Source of the DNA: Phytohabitans flavus
Lineage (GTDB): Bacteria > Actinomycetota > Actinomycetes > Mycobacteriales > Micromonosporaceae
Length of the DNA stretch: 64,000 nucleotides
Assembly (NCBI RefSeq): GCF_011764545.1
Contig: NZ_AP022870.1
Location: 186,001-250,000 of the forward strand
Direction: 5' to 3'
In this document: piece after piece, positions 47,150 through 55,677 of the stretch
How the letters are laid out: every line of letters begins with the position of its first letter
Position numbering within the stretch: the first letter of the stretch is position 1
Notes under the pieces: model-generated
The model's database searches: none
Seen by the model: only the letters and a program-made list of their open reading frames with translations
Told to the model about the DNA's origin: nothing
Translations under genes and position numbers: made by a program

Positions 47150-47171
47150 CGGTATACCGTGCCGGTATAGT
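47150..47171 (+). promoter_or_regulatory. palindrome and -10 of PadR-ABC operon
   Basis: Perfect palindrome CGGTATACCG (47150-47159) followed by TATAGT at 47166-47171, seven bases before the PadR GTG: a probable leaderless promoter with an autoregulatory operator between -35 and -10. Confidence 0.5.
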
Positions 47172-47178
47172 CCGCGCC

Positions 47179-47700
47179 GTGACGGTCTCATACGCGTTGT
47201 TGACGTTGCTCGAAGAGAACGAGCGGCACGGCTACGACCTCAAGCGCGCCTACGACCAGCGCTTCGACGGCACCCGGGAGCTGACCTTCGGCGCGCTCTA
47301 CCGGGCGCTCTCCCAGCTGGTCAAGGGCGGCCAGGCGACGGTGGTGGCAATCGAGCCGGGTGCCGGGCCGGAGCGCAAGCGGTACGCGATCACCGAAGCC
47401 GGCGTGACCGACCTCCAGCGTTGGCTCGCCGAGCCGGAGGACCCGCAGCCGCACCTACAGACGGTGCTGTTCATGAAGGTGATGCTGGCGCTCATGTCCG
47501 GTCGCCCGGCCAAGGCGTACCTGCGCGCCCAGCGTGCCCACCACATGTCCCGCATGCGCGACCTGACCACCCGGCGGCGGGGCGCCGACGCGGCGGCCGC
47601 GCTGCGGCTCGACTACGAGCTGTTCCACGTCGAGGCGGACCTGCGCTGGATCGACCACGCGGAGAGCCGCCTCACCGATGTCGCCGCGGAGGTCCGATGA
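47179..47700 (+). CDS. PadR-family regulator of the ABC operon
   Basis: 173 residues: winged helix (SYALLTLLEENERHGYDLKRAYDQRFDG, FGALYRALSQLVKGG, RKRYAITEAG) and a longer C-terminal dimerisation helix pair (VMLALMSGRPAKAYLRAQ), i.e. PadR-s2/virulence-regulator type. Overlaps the ABC ATPase gene (ATGA), consistent with it repressing an efflux-type ABC transporter. Confidence 0.88.
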   Translation: MTVSYALLTLLEENERHGYDLKRAYDQRFDGTRELTFGALYRALSQLVKGGQATVVAIEPGAGPERKRYAITEAGVTDLQRWLAEPEDPQPHLQTVLFMKVMLALMSGRPAKAYLRAQRAHHMSRMRDLTTRRRGADAAAALRLDYELFHVEADLRWIDHAESRLTDVAAEVR

Positions 47701-48407
47701 CCACGATCCTCGCGGGCAACGGCCTGCGGAAGCGCTTCGGGCTGACCGAGGCGCTGCGCGGCGCGGACATGTCGGTACGCGCGGGCGAGGTGGTCGCCGT
47801 CATGGGACCGAGTGGCTCGGGCAAGTCCACGCTGCTGCACTGCCTCGCCGGCATCCTGCGGCCGGACGCGGGGGAGGTCGTCTTCGACGGGCGGCGCGTG
47901 GACAGGTTGAGCGACCGGCGCCGGACCCAGCTGCGGCGCGGGTCGTTCGGGTTCGTGTTCCAGTTCGGCCAGCTGATCCCCGAGCTGACCGCCGTGGAGA
48001 ACGTCGCGACGCCCCTGCTCCTGGCCGGCCAGCGCCGCCGGGCCGCGATCGGCGCGGCAAGCGTGTGGTTCGACAGGCTGGGGCTGGCCGGGCTCCAGGA
48101 GCGGCTGCCCGGCGAGCTGTCCGGCGGGCAGGCGCAGCGGGTGGCGGTCGCGCGGGCGCTTGTCGGGCGGCCACGGGTGCTCTTCGCCGACGAGCCGACC
48201 GGCGCGCTCGACACCGCGGCCGGTGACGACGTGATGGACCTGCTCGTCGCGTCGGCCCGCGAGCAGGACACCGCCACCGTGGTTGTCACGCACGAGCCGC
48301 GGGTGGCCGCGTTCGCCGACCGTACGGTGCTCGTCCACGACGGGCTGGTCGACGACGAATCCGATGTGGACAAATCTGATGTGGACGGTGGGGTGGCGGC
48401 GCGGTGA
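47698..48407 (+). CDS. ABC transporter ATP-binding protein
   Basis: 236 residues with Walker A GPSGSGKST, Q-loop FVFQFGQLI, signature LSGGQAQRVAVARAL, Walker B VLFADEPTGALD and H-loop VVTHEP. Belongs to the LolD/MacB-like group that pairs with FtsX-type permeases. The C-terminal acidic tail is short. Stop TGA 48405-48407 overlaps the permease ATG. Confidence 0.92.
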
Positions 48408-50503
48408 TGCCGTCGGTCTGGATGGGTGCGCGGTTCACCACGCTGGCCCGGTTCGCGCTCACCGCGGCCGGTGTGGCGGTCGGCGTCACGCTCGTGCTGC
48501 TGACGCTCACCGCCGTACCCGCGCTCCAAGGCCGGGACCACCGCGCGGCCTGGCACGCTACGACGGCGGCCAGCCCGGCCACCGCGGACCGCGCGCTCTG
48601 GCTCGCGAGTGACGACCACTTCCTCGGTCGCGACCTGTTCCTGGTACGCGTCGCCGCGCTCGGCCCGCGCCCGCCGGTGCCGCCGGGGCTGGAGCGGCTG
48701 CCGGCGCCCGGCGAGGTGGCCGTCTCGCCAGCCCTGCGCGACCTGCTCGCCACCACGCCTCCCGAGGCACTCGCCGCGCGGCTGCCCGGCACCGTCACCG
48801 CCGGCATCGGGGCGGCCGGGCTGGCGTACCCGGAAGAGCTTGTCGCGGTCGTCGGCCTCCCACCCGACCAGCTGCGGGCGGCGGGTGCCGCGGAGATCTC
48901 GGGCCTCGCCACGACGGCGCCCGGCCTGCTCGTCAACGACGCGCTGCGGGTGATCCTCACCATCGGCGCGGTCGGCCTGCTCACCCCCGTGGTCATCTTC
49001 ATCGCCGCCTCGGCCAGGGTCGCCGCCGCCCGCCGCGAGCAGCGCTTCGCCGCGTTGCGCCTGGTCGGTGCCACCCGTGGCCAGGTCGCCGCGATGGCCG
49101 CGACCGAGACGTCGCTGGCCGCGTTCGCCGGGGTGGCGCTCGGCTGGGTCGGGTACCTGCTGGCGCGGCCAGTCGTCGCGGCGCGGGTGACGTTCGACGG
49201 CGCGCACTTCATGGCCGCCGACGTGCGCGCGCCCGCCGCGCATCAGCTTGTCGTACTGCTCGGCGTGCCGCTGCTCACCGTCGCCGCGACCGTCGTGGCG
49301 CTGCGGCGGGCGCAGGTCACCCCGCTGGGCGTGCGGCAGCGGGTGCGGACCCGTGCCCCAGGACTCTGGCGGCTCACCCCGGTCGCGCTCGGCGTGGCGG
49401 GCCTGGCGACGATCGCCAGCACCGACCTCGCCAACTCCTCCACGAGCGGCATCGCCACCGCGCAGCTGCTGATCGGCGGGACCTTCGGGTCGCTGCTGCT
49501 CGGCCTCGTGCTCGCCGGCCCGCTGCTCTGCTCGCTCCTGGCCCGGCTGCTGAGCCGGCTGAGCCGGTCGATGCCAGAGCTGATGGCGGCGCGGCGGATC
49601 GCGGCCGACCCGTACACCACCTTCCGGGCGATCAGCGGCGTGGCGATCGCGGCGCTGGTGACCACGATGTTCGCCGGCACGGCCGCCGGCGTCGAGGCCA
49701 ACCTCGACCGGCCCGCCCCGGACGCCCTGCGCGCCGACGCCGTCGAGGTGCTGCCCGGCACGCGGCCGGCGGCGCCGCTGCTCACGGCCATCAGGGCGGA
49801 TCCGGGGGTACGGGGTACCGTCGTGGCCCGCCGTGACCCCGCCAAGCCCGGCGCGATCGCGGTACCGTGCCGCGACCTCGCCGCCGCCGTCAACCTCACC
49901 TGCCCCGCCCCGCCGGCGCCCAACGGGCTCGTCCCGCGCGGCCTGGAGGGCATCACCCGCCTCGACCCGCCCGACGAGCGCCTGCCGGTACACGCGATCT
50001 ACGTGGTCACCGACGGCGCGCCGCTCACCGGCGAGCGGATCAGGTCACTGGCCCCGCCCGGCGTACGGGTGAGCACCGGCCGCGACATCGTCGAGCTCGA
50101 CCACCGCCAGCTCACGGAGCTCGAGGCGGGGCTGCGGCTGGCGATGGTATTCGTGCTGCTCGTGGCCACCGCGAGCCTCACGGTGGGTGTCGCCGCCGGG
50201 CTTGTCGAGCGGCGCCGGCCGTTCACACTCCTGCGCGCGACCGGCTTGCAGCTGGGCGAACTGCGCCGCACGATCCTGCTGGAGACCGCGTTGCCGCTGG
50301 TGGCGACCGCGGTGTGCGGCATCGCGCTGGGCCTGGCCGCCTCCGCCGCCGTCGCGTCGTCGACCGGCCGCCACTGGACCGGTCCGGGGCCGGCGTTTTT
50401 CCTGACCGCGGTCGCCGGGCTGATCGTCACGCTCGCCGTGTCCTCGACGACGCTGCCGCTCGTCAAGACCGTCACCGAGCCCACCTCGGTGCGCTTCGAG
50501 TAG
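48407..50503 (+). CDS. FtsX-type ABC permease
   Basis: 698 residues. Layout: N-terminal helix (ALTAAGVAVGVTLVLLTL), large extracellular domain (about 40-170), three helices of the first FtsX core (about 180-300), two central helices, second extracellular domain (about 430-560), second FtsX core (about 565-690) with the ERRRPFTLLRATGLQLGELRRTILLE coupling segment. MacB-like mechanotransmission rather than classical transport. GTG 48404 is one codon earlier. Likely exports or protects against a peptide or antibiotic under PadR control (inference). Confidence 0.87.
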   Translation: MPSVWMGARFTTLARFALTAAGVAVGVTLVLLTLTAVPALQGRDHRAAWHATTAASPATADRALWLASDDHFLGRDLFLVRVAALGPRPPVPPGLERLPAPGEVAVSPALRDLLATTPPEALAARLPGTVTAGIGAAGLAYPEELVAVVGLPPDQLRAAGAAEISGLATTAPGLLVNDALRVILTIGAVGLLTPVVIFIAASARVAAARREQRFAALRLVGATRGQVAAMAATETSLAAFAGVALGWVGYLLARPVVAARVTFDGAHFMAADVRAPAAHQLVVLLGVPLLTVAATVVALRRAQVTPLGVRQRVRTRAPGLWRLTPVALGVAGLATIASTDLANSSTSGIATAQLLIGGTFGSLLLGLVLAGPLLCSLLARLLSRLSRSMPELMAARRIAADPYTTFRAISGVAIAALVTTMFAGTAAGVEANLDRPAPDALRADAVEVLPGTRPAAPLLTAIRADPGVRGTVVARRDPAKPGAIAVPCRDLAAAVNLTCPAPPAPNGLVPRGLEGITRLDPPDERLPVHAIYVVTDGAPLTGERIRSLAPPGVRVSTGRDIVELDHRQLTELEAGLRLAMVFVLLVATASLTVGVAAGLVERRRPFTLLRATGLQLGELRRTILLETALPLVATAVCGIALGLAASAAVASSTGRHWTGPGPAFFLTAVAGLIVTLAVSSTTLPLVKTVTEPTSVRFE

Positions 50504-50504
50504 G

Positions 50505-51659
50505 TCAGCCGCTCCCGCCGCGTACCCGGGCCACCTCTGTCCGGGCGTGCGACACGCGCGGCGTCTCCTGGCCGCCCGACCTGGCCAGCTCGTCGGCCAG
50601 GTCGTGGGCGGCATCCAGCAGGTGGCGGCGGCGCTGGCGGTTGGCGTGCCCGTGACCGGCCTTCCGGTACGCCTTGCGCGCCTTGCGGTCGCCGGAGAGC
50701 GTGTCCAGCTCCTCCTGGGTGATGGCGCCGCCCGCCACCTCGGGCGCCATGACCTCCCGCATGAACTCCCGCTCGCGCGGCACGCTCCACTTGAACGCCC
50801 GGGTCACCACGTAGAACGACAGCGCGAGGAGGATGACCACCAGCACGAAGATCAGGAGCCCGTTCGACCCGGCGAAGCCGCTGAGGCTGTCCCAGAGGCC
50901 GTGCAGCGCGATCGCGCTCGCCATGAGCAGCAGCCCCCGGCCGCGCCGGCGGGGCTCGGCCGGGCGGCCGAGGAAGTACACCAGACCGGTGCAGAAGACC
51001 GCGCTGTACAGGATGTGCGCGGCCACACCGAGCGCCATCCGCAGCACGATCGTGGTGAGGGCGTTGCCGACCGGGTTGGCGCCGAACTCCTGGCCGGCGC
51101 TGGTCAGCGCGTACTGGACGTCCTCCAGAAGCTGGAAGCCCAGCCCGATGAACGCGCCAAGGACGAACCCGTCGAACGCCGTCGCCACGAGCCGCGGTGC
51201 CATCGCGATGAGCAGCAGGAGGCCGAAGCCCTTGGACAGTTCCTCGGTGAACGGCGCGGTCAGCCCGGCGCCCCAGTCGGTCGCCAAGGACCGCCCGATC
51301 CCCTTGCCCCACAGCGAGATGATCGGCCCGTTCGCGTTCGCCGCCATCGCCCAGGTCGCGGCGAACGCACCCCACAGGAACGCCACCACGATCAGCTTGC
51401 GGGACTGGTGCGCGTACCGGTCGATGTGCTGGGTGAACCACCAGAAGAGCGCGCCGTACAGTCCGAAGAGGACGATGGCGACGACGAGCACGTCGCCGTA
51501 CGCGGTCGCCTGTCCGGCCACGTTCCGGACCCAGAGCACCGCGCCGGCGCAGACCAGCAGCAGGTACACCCACATGGCGAGGTTGCGCGGCTGGTAGAAG
51601 GTGAAGCGGGTACCCCACCCGGACTCCCAGAGCGCATCCCGGCGCGTGTCCGTGCTCAT
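50505..51659 (-). CDS. PrsW-family intramembrane metalloprotease
   Basis: 384 residues, about eight membrane helices. Motifs of the family: FTEELSKG (EE-x2-K), GFQLLEDVQY and HILYSAVFCTGLVYF/HGLWDSL with the conserved His residues. A soluble, basic C-terminal tail (about 290-384) follows. PrsW proteins cleave membrane anti-sigma factors; no such target adjoins, but the partner gene encodes a single-pass membrane protein. Start overlaps that gene's stop (ATGA). Confidence 0.88.
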   Translation of the reverse strand: MSTDTRRDALWESGWGTRFTFYQPRNLAMWVYLLLVCAGAVLWVRNVAGQATAYGDVLVVAIVLFGLYGALFWWFTQHIDRYAHQSRKLIVVAFLWGAFAATWAMAANANGPIISLWGKGIGRSLATDWGAGLTAPFTEELSKGFGLLLLIAMAPRLVATAFDGFVLGAFIGLGFQLLEDVQYALTSAGQEFGANPVGNALTTIVLRMALGVAAHILYSAVFCTGLVYFLGRPAEPRRRGRGLLLMASAIALHGLWDSLSGFAGSNGLLIFVLVVILLALSFYVVTRAFKWSVPREREFMREVMAPEVAGGAITQEELDTLSGDRKARKAYRKAGHGHANRQRRRHLLDAAHDLADELARSGGQETPRVSHARTEVARVRGGSG

Positions 51660-52270
51660 CGCTGGCCCCCCGGCTCGGCGCCGATGCTGGTGAACATGCT
51701 GTTGATCTGCTGCGCCGGGCCTTGGGTCGCGCCGGGCGGCCCGGTCACCACGGCTTCCACCCCGGTGCCCTGGATCACGAACGCGGCCAGCGCCCCGTCC
51801 GACGACGTCCCCCGGTAGCGGGCGATCACTCCCTGGTCGCCACCGTTCGTCTGGATCGGGCTCGGGTTGCCGGTCACGTGCAGCCCGTGCTTGCCGTGCA
51901 GCGCGTCCGTGGTTTTCTTGATCTGCTCCAGCAGCGCGAGCGGCGTACCGGTGAAGGGTCCGGTCTTGACGGCGAACGTCACCGGTCCGTTGACCACGGT
52001 CGCGGTGGGCGAGTCACCGGCTCTCGGCTCCTCACCGCGCAGGTTCCCGTCGGTCAGCTGCCAACCCGTCGCCGGCGTGAACTGGATGCGACCCGCCAAC
52101 ACCACCACGTCGCCGGCCGTCACCCGGGTACCGGTCGGGACGGCGCTGTCGACGGCCGGCACGACCAGCGCCAGCACCACCGCCAGCCCGAGCACGAGCA
52201 GCGCCGGCTTGATCGTGGTCCGGTCGAACCCGAACCACCGGCGTTCCACCGGCACCCAGGTGTCGTGCAT
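51656..52270 (-). CDS. single-pass membrane protein in front of PrsW
   Basis: 204 residues from ATG 52270 with GGAGG five bases upstream. Short cytoplasmic lead, membrane helix (ALLVLGLAVVLALVVPAV, about residues 23-40), and an extracellular mixed alpha/beta domain (about 45-204) ending in a KKTTDALHGKHGLHV...GPAQQINSMFTSIG helix. Single-pass topology and co-translation with PrsW make it a candidate PrsW substrate or cofactor (inference). No family recognised. Confidence 0.7.
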   Translation of the reverse strand: MHDTWVPVERRWFGFDRTTIKPALLVLGLAVVLALVVPAVDSAVPTGTRVTAGDVVVLAGRIQFTPATGWQLTDGNLRGEEPRAGDSPTATVVNGPVTFAVKTGPFTGTPLALLEQIKKTTDALHGKHGLHVTGNPSPIQTNGGDQGVIARYRGTSSDGALAAFVIQGTGVEAVVTGPPGATQGPAQQINSMFTSIGAEPGGQR

Positions 52271-52389
52271 CCGCCCCTCCTCGCGTTCGTCACTCTCTGT
52301 AATCAAGCGACGTCACGGTGTAAACGGATGATGTCACGGCCGGGCGGAGCGCGTGAGCGAGACGGCCGCCCGCCGTCGCGGACGCAGCA

Positions 52390-52421
52390 GGGAGCCGGCA
52401 CCCCGGGTGGTGCCGGCTCCC
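52390..52421 (-). terminator. hairpin after GH30 gene
   Basis: Thirteen-base perfect inverted repeat (52390-52402 with 52409-52421), six-base loop, downstream of the GH30 stop. The flanks (about 52350 and 52490) also share a nine-base inverted GCGTGAGCG, so a larger cruciform is possible. Confidence 0.75.
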
Positions 52422-52504
52422 CCTGGGCGTGCGCCGGTCGCCGCGCCGATGTACGCCCGGAGGACCGCCGCCGAGGAGCGGCGGCCCTCCCGCTCACGCC
52501 CGCG

Positions 52505-54409
52505 TCAGGCGGGTACGTTCCACTTCTGGTTGGCGGCTCCGGTGCAGGTCCAGATCTGGAGCCGGGCGCCGTCGGTCGAGCTGTTGCCGGTGACGTCGAG
52601 GCACTTGCTGGCGTACACGCTGGTCAGGTCGCGCCCCGCCGTGTACGTCCACTGCTGCGACGCCCCGCCGTGGCAGTCCCACAGGTGGGTCTGCGCGCCG
52701 TTCGCCGTGCTCGGGCCGGCGATGTCCAGGCACTTGCCCAGCGCGCGGATCGTGCCGTCGGTGCCGCGGGTCCACTGCTGGGCGGTGGTGCCGTTGCAGG
52801 TGTAGAGCTGTACCGCCGCGCCGTTCGCCGGAGAGGCGCCCGCCACGTCGATGCACTTGCCGGCCAGGCCGGTGATCTGGCCGGTGCTCCCACCGCCGCC
52901 GCCACCGCCGCCGGACTGGGTGCCGGTCCAGGTGAACGTCGCGGTGGTGCGGGCCGGCAGCGTGTACGTGAAGGACTGGCTGCCCCAGTTGACGCGGACC
53001 GACTGGGCGCCCGTGCCGCCGTTGTGCGCGATCAGCGCCTTCGAACCGTCGGTGTTGCGCCAGGCCACGTTCTGCACGGCGGTGTTGTTGGAGTCGATCC
53101 GCTGGGCGCCCGGCCGCACGAACTTGGTCAGGTGGCCGGTCGTGTAGTACTCGATCGTGTTGTCCACCTGGCCGGCGCGCGACCCTCCCTCTTGGACGGT
53201 GACGAGGCCGGTGCAGGTACCGCAGCCGCCGTTGTGCGGGCCCATCGACTGGTTGAGCGCCAGGCTCCACTTCACCAGGCTGCCGCTCCAGTTACGCGTG
53301 TAGTTGACGATGTCGTTGAGGTCGTCGTTGTGCTGGTTGCCGACCCACGTACCGCCGGAGTGCTCGGTGGAGAACTGGCGCACGTTCGGGTACGTGTTGC
53401 GCACCTGCGTGCCCACGGCCGGGTCGCCGAAGTACCCGTGCCACGCGATACCGCCGAAGAGGGGGTCGTTGCGGATTGCCGCGTCGGCGAGGATGCCCTG
53501 GCCGATCTGGCCGTAGTCGCCGTAGTTCCAGTCGTGTACCAGCACCTTGGTGTTGATGCCGGCGGCCCGGAACGCGGGGAAGAGGTGGTTCTTGGTGAAC
53601 TCGACGAGCCCGGAGGAGTTCCAGCTCATGCCGGGGTAGTTCATCGCCGTCGGGTTGCCGGCCTGGCAGCAGTTCGGCTCGTTCTGCACGGAGACGTAGT
53701 CGACCGGGATGCCGGCGGACTGGTAGCTCTGGACGTACTTGACGAAGTACTGGGCGTACATCGGGTAGTACTCGAACTTGAGCCAGCCCATCTGGTCCAT
53801 CCGGCCGTTGTCCTTCATCCAGCCGGGCGCGCTCCACGGCACGCCCTTGACGCGCAGGGCCGGGTTGAGTGACTTGGCCTGCTGGGTGAGCAGCCGCACG
53901 TTGGTGTCGTAGCCGTTGGCGCCGAAGTCGTTCAGGTTGCAACAGGTGTCGTCGAGCGACACGTTGCCGGGGCGGGAGAGGTCGGAGGCGCCGATCGGGT
54001 TGCGGACGAACGACAGCCCGATGCCGTCGGTGGGGCTGAAGAGGCGGCGCATGACCGCGTCCCGGGTGGCCGCGCTGATCGGGCCGCCGCGGAAGAGGTA
54101 CGCCGTCGTGTCGGTGATCGACGCGCCGCCGCCCTCGAAGGTCTGGTAGCGCGCGTTCTCGTTCACCGTGATGGTCTGGTTGGCCGAGCCGCCGGCCGGG
54201 CCGAAGGCGATGGCCGCCTGCTGCTGTAGGCCGCGGGTGACGGTGCGGCCGCCGCCGTCGGACGTGGTGGTGAGCCAGATGTTCACCTGCTCGCCTGCGG
54301 CGTGCGCGGACGGCGACAGCACGACGGTGCCGACCGCGGCGGCGAGGAGGGCGGCCGCGCTGGTGGCGGCGGCGAACATGCGCCGCCCGCGGACTCCTGC
54401 TCTGGACAT
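52505..54409 (-). CDS. secreted GH30 glycoside hydrolase with ricin-type lectin domain
   Basis: 634 residues. Signal peptide about 1-38. GH30 barrel plus beta domain (about 42-470): GGGASITD, SFVRNPIG, SVQNEPNCCQ (acid/base Glu244) and QFSTEHSGG (nucleophile Glu349). A Gly-rich linker leads to a RICIN beta-trefoil (about 505-634) with three QxW repeats (AQQW, SQQW, NQKW). Probably an endo-beta-1,6-galactanase or related exo/endo-glycanase acting outside the cell. ATG 54409 has GGGAGA eight bases upstream. Candidate promoter TTGACA-17-TTTCAT begins inside the end of the LacI gene. Confidence 0.87.
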   Translation of the reverse strand: MSRAGVRGRRMFAAATSAAALLAAAVGTVVLSPSAHAAGEQVNIWLTTTSDGGGRTVTRGLQQQAAIAFGPAGGSANQTITVNENARYQTFEGGGASITDTTAYLFRGGPISAATRDAVMRRLFSPTDGIGLSFVRNPIGASDLSRPGNVSLDDTCCNLNDFGANGYDTNVRLLTQQAKSLNPALRVKGVPWSAPGWMKDNGRMDQMGWLKFEYYPMYAQYFVKYVQSYQSAGIPVDYVSVQNEPNCCQAGNPTAMNYPGMSWNSSGLVEFTKNHLFPAFRAAGINTKVLVHDWNYGDYGQIGQGILADAAIRNDPLFGGIAWHGYFGDPAVGTQVRNTYPNVRQFSTEHSGGTWVGNQHNDDLNDIVNYTRNWSGSLVKWSLALNQSMGPHNGGCGTCTGLVTVQEGGSRAGQVDNTIEYYTTGHLTKFVRPGAQRIDSNNTAVQNVAWRNTDGSKALIAHNGGTGAQSVRVNWGSQSFTYTLPARTTATFTWTGTQSGGGGGGGGSTGQITGLAGKCIDVAGASPANGAAVQLYTCNGTTAQQWTRGTDGTIRALGKCLDIAGPSTANGAQTHLWDCHGGASQQWTYTAGRDLTSVYASKCLDVTGNSSTDGARLQIWTCTGAANQKWNVPA

Positions 54410-54587
54410 GAAGGGATCTCCCTCGCGTAGGGATCGTCTCGCCTGGCGGTCCCGCCAAGCGACGCCGGACATGGATGTGCGGCGTTAGACCCCCTCACCG
54501 CTCCCGATCAGCGGAGCGGCGATGGCCTCGGGTGGGTCCAGCGCCCGCTGCCACGCTCGACCCGGAGGCGCGGCGGCGGTAACAGGA

Positions 54588-54616
54588 ATGAAACTCCTAC
54601 TTGGAACGAGTGTCAA
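54588..54616 (-). promoter_or_regulatory. candidate promoter of GH30 gene
   Basis: TTGACA (54616-54611) and TTTCAT (54593-54588) on the minus strand separated by 17 bases; -35 overlaps the last LacI codons. TGTTACA next to it recurs near the LacI start at 55632, a possible shared operator half. Confidence 0.4.
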
Positions 54617-55653
54617 TATGTAACACGGGCTGGACCGGTCGACGAGCGCACCACAAGCTCGGTCGCCAGCTCGACGTGCAGCGCGTCCAGCTTGTGGTCG
54701 CCGAGCAGCCGCATCAGCAGGTTGACCGCCATGCGGCCCAGCTCTTCGAGGGGCTGCCGCACGGTGGTCAGCATCGGCTGGGTGGCCCGGCTGACCTCGA
54801 TGTCGTCGAAGCCGGCCACCGACAGGTCGTCCGGCACGCGCAGGCCGCGCTCGGCCGCCGCGCGCAACGCGCCCACCGCCATCTTGTCGTTGAACGCGAC
54901 GAGCGCGGTCGGCGGCTCGGCCAGGTCGAGCAGCTCGCACGCGGCCCGGTAGCCGTGCTCGGCGGTCGGCTCGACCACGAACCGCACCAGCTCCGGCACG
55001 GGCAGGACGCCGACGTCGGCCAGCGGTGCCACGTACCCGGCCTGGCGGTGGTCGGTCACCAGCCAGTGGCGGGGGCCGCCGATGATGCCGACCCGGCGGT
55101 GGCCCAGCTCGACGAGGTGCGTCATGAGGCGGCGGGCGCCGGCGAAGTGGGCGGCGGAGACCGCCGGCACGTCGCGCGGCGGCGGGGTGCGCGGGTCCAC
55201 GACCACGAACGGGAACCGCTGGTCGCGCAGCCGCTCGAGCTCCTCGCCCGGCTCCGGCGGGAGGATCAGGATGGCCCCGCCCAGGTCGGCGCGGCCGGCC
55301 AGGCCGGGCAGCACCGCGGCGTGCTGTGCCGACTCGCCGGCGTTGAGCACCACGGGCCGGCCGTGCACCTCCAGTGTCTCGGCGACCGAGGAGACGATGA
55401 TGCCGAAGTAGTCGGTCAGCACGTACGGGCAGCGCACGTAGACCGCGCCACCGGCCGGCTCGGGATCGGCGCGGCGGCGGGGCGCGTGCTGGCCGAGCCG
55501 GCCCATGGCACGCAGCACGAGGTCGCGGGTGTGCGGTGCGACGTTGGCCCGCCCGTTCATCACCCGGGAGACCGTGGCGATCGACAGGCCGGTCTCGGCC
55601 GCGACGGCCCGCACCGTGACGCGGGTCCCCTTTGTTACACCGCTTTGTTTCAT
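54613..55653 (-). CDS. LacI-family transcriptional regulator
   Basis: 346 residues. LacI helix-turn-helix TVRAVAAETGLSIATVSRVMNGRANVA at about 12-38, hinge helix (RDLVLRAMGRLG), then a periplasmic-binding-type domain with YFGIIVSSVAETLEVHGRPVVL and GFDDIEVSRATQPMLTTVRQP. Sits directly upstream of GH30, which it likely controls in response to a breakdown sugar. It begins 24 bases after the GT2 gene stop. Confidence 0.88.
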   Translation of the reverse strand: MKQSGVTKGTRVTVRAVAAETGLSIATVSRVMNGRANVAPHTRDLVLRAMGRLGQHAPRRRADPEPAGGAVYVRCPYVLTDYFGIIVSSVAETLEVHGRPVVLNAGESAQHAAVLPGLAGRADLGGAILILPPEPGEELERLRDQRFPFVVVDPRTPPPRDVPAVSAAHFAGARRLMTHLVELGHRRVGIIGGPRHWLVTDHRQAGYVAPLADVGVLPVPELVRFVVEPTAEHGYRAACELLDLAEPPTALVAFNDKMAVGALRAAAERGLRVPDDLSVAGFDDIEVSRATQPMLTTVRQPLEELGRMAVNLLMRLLGDHKLDALHVELATELVVRSSTGPARVTY

Positions 55654-55677
55654 CCTGGGACAGGATACGCGAACGGC

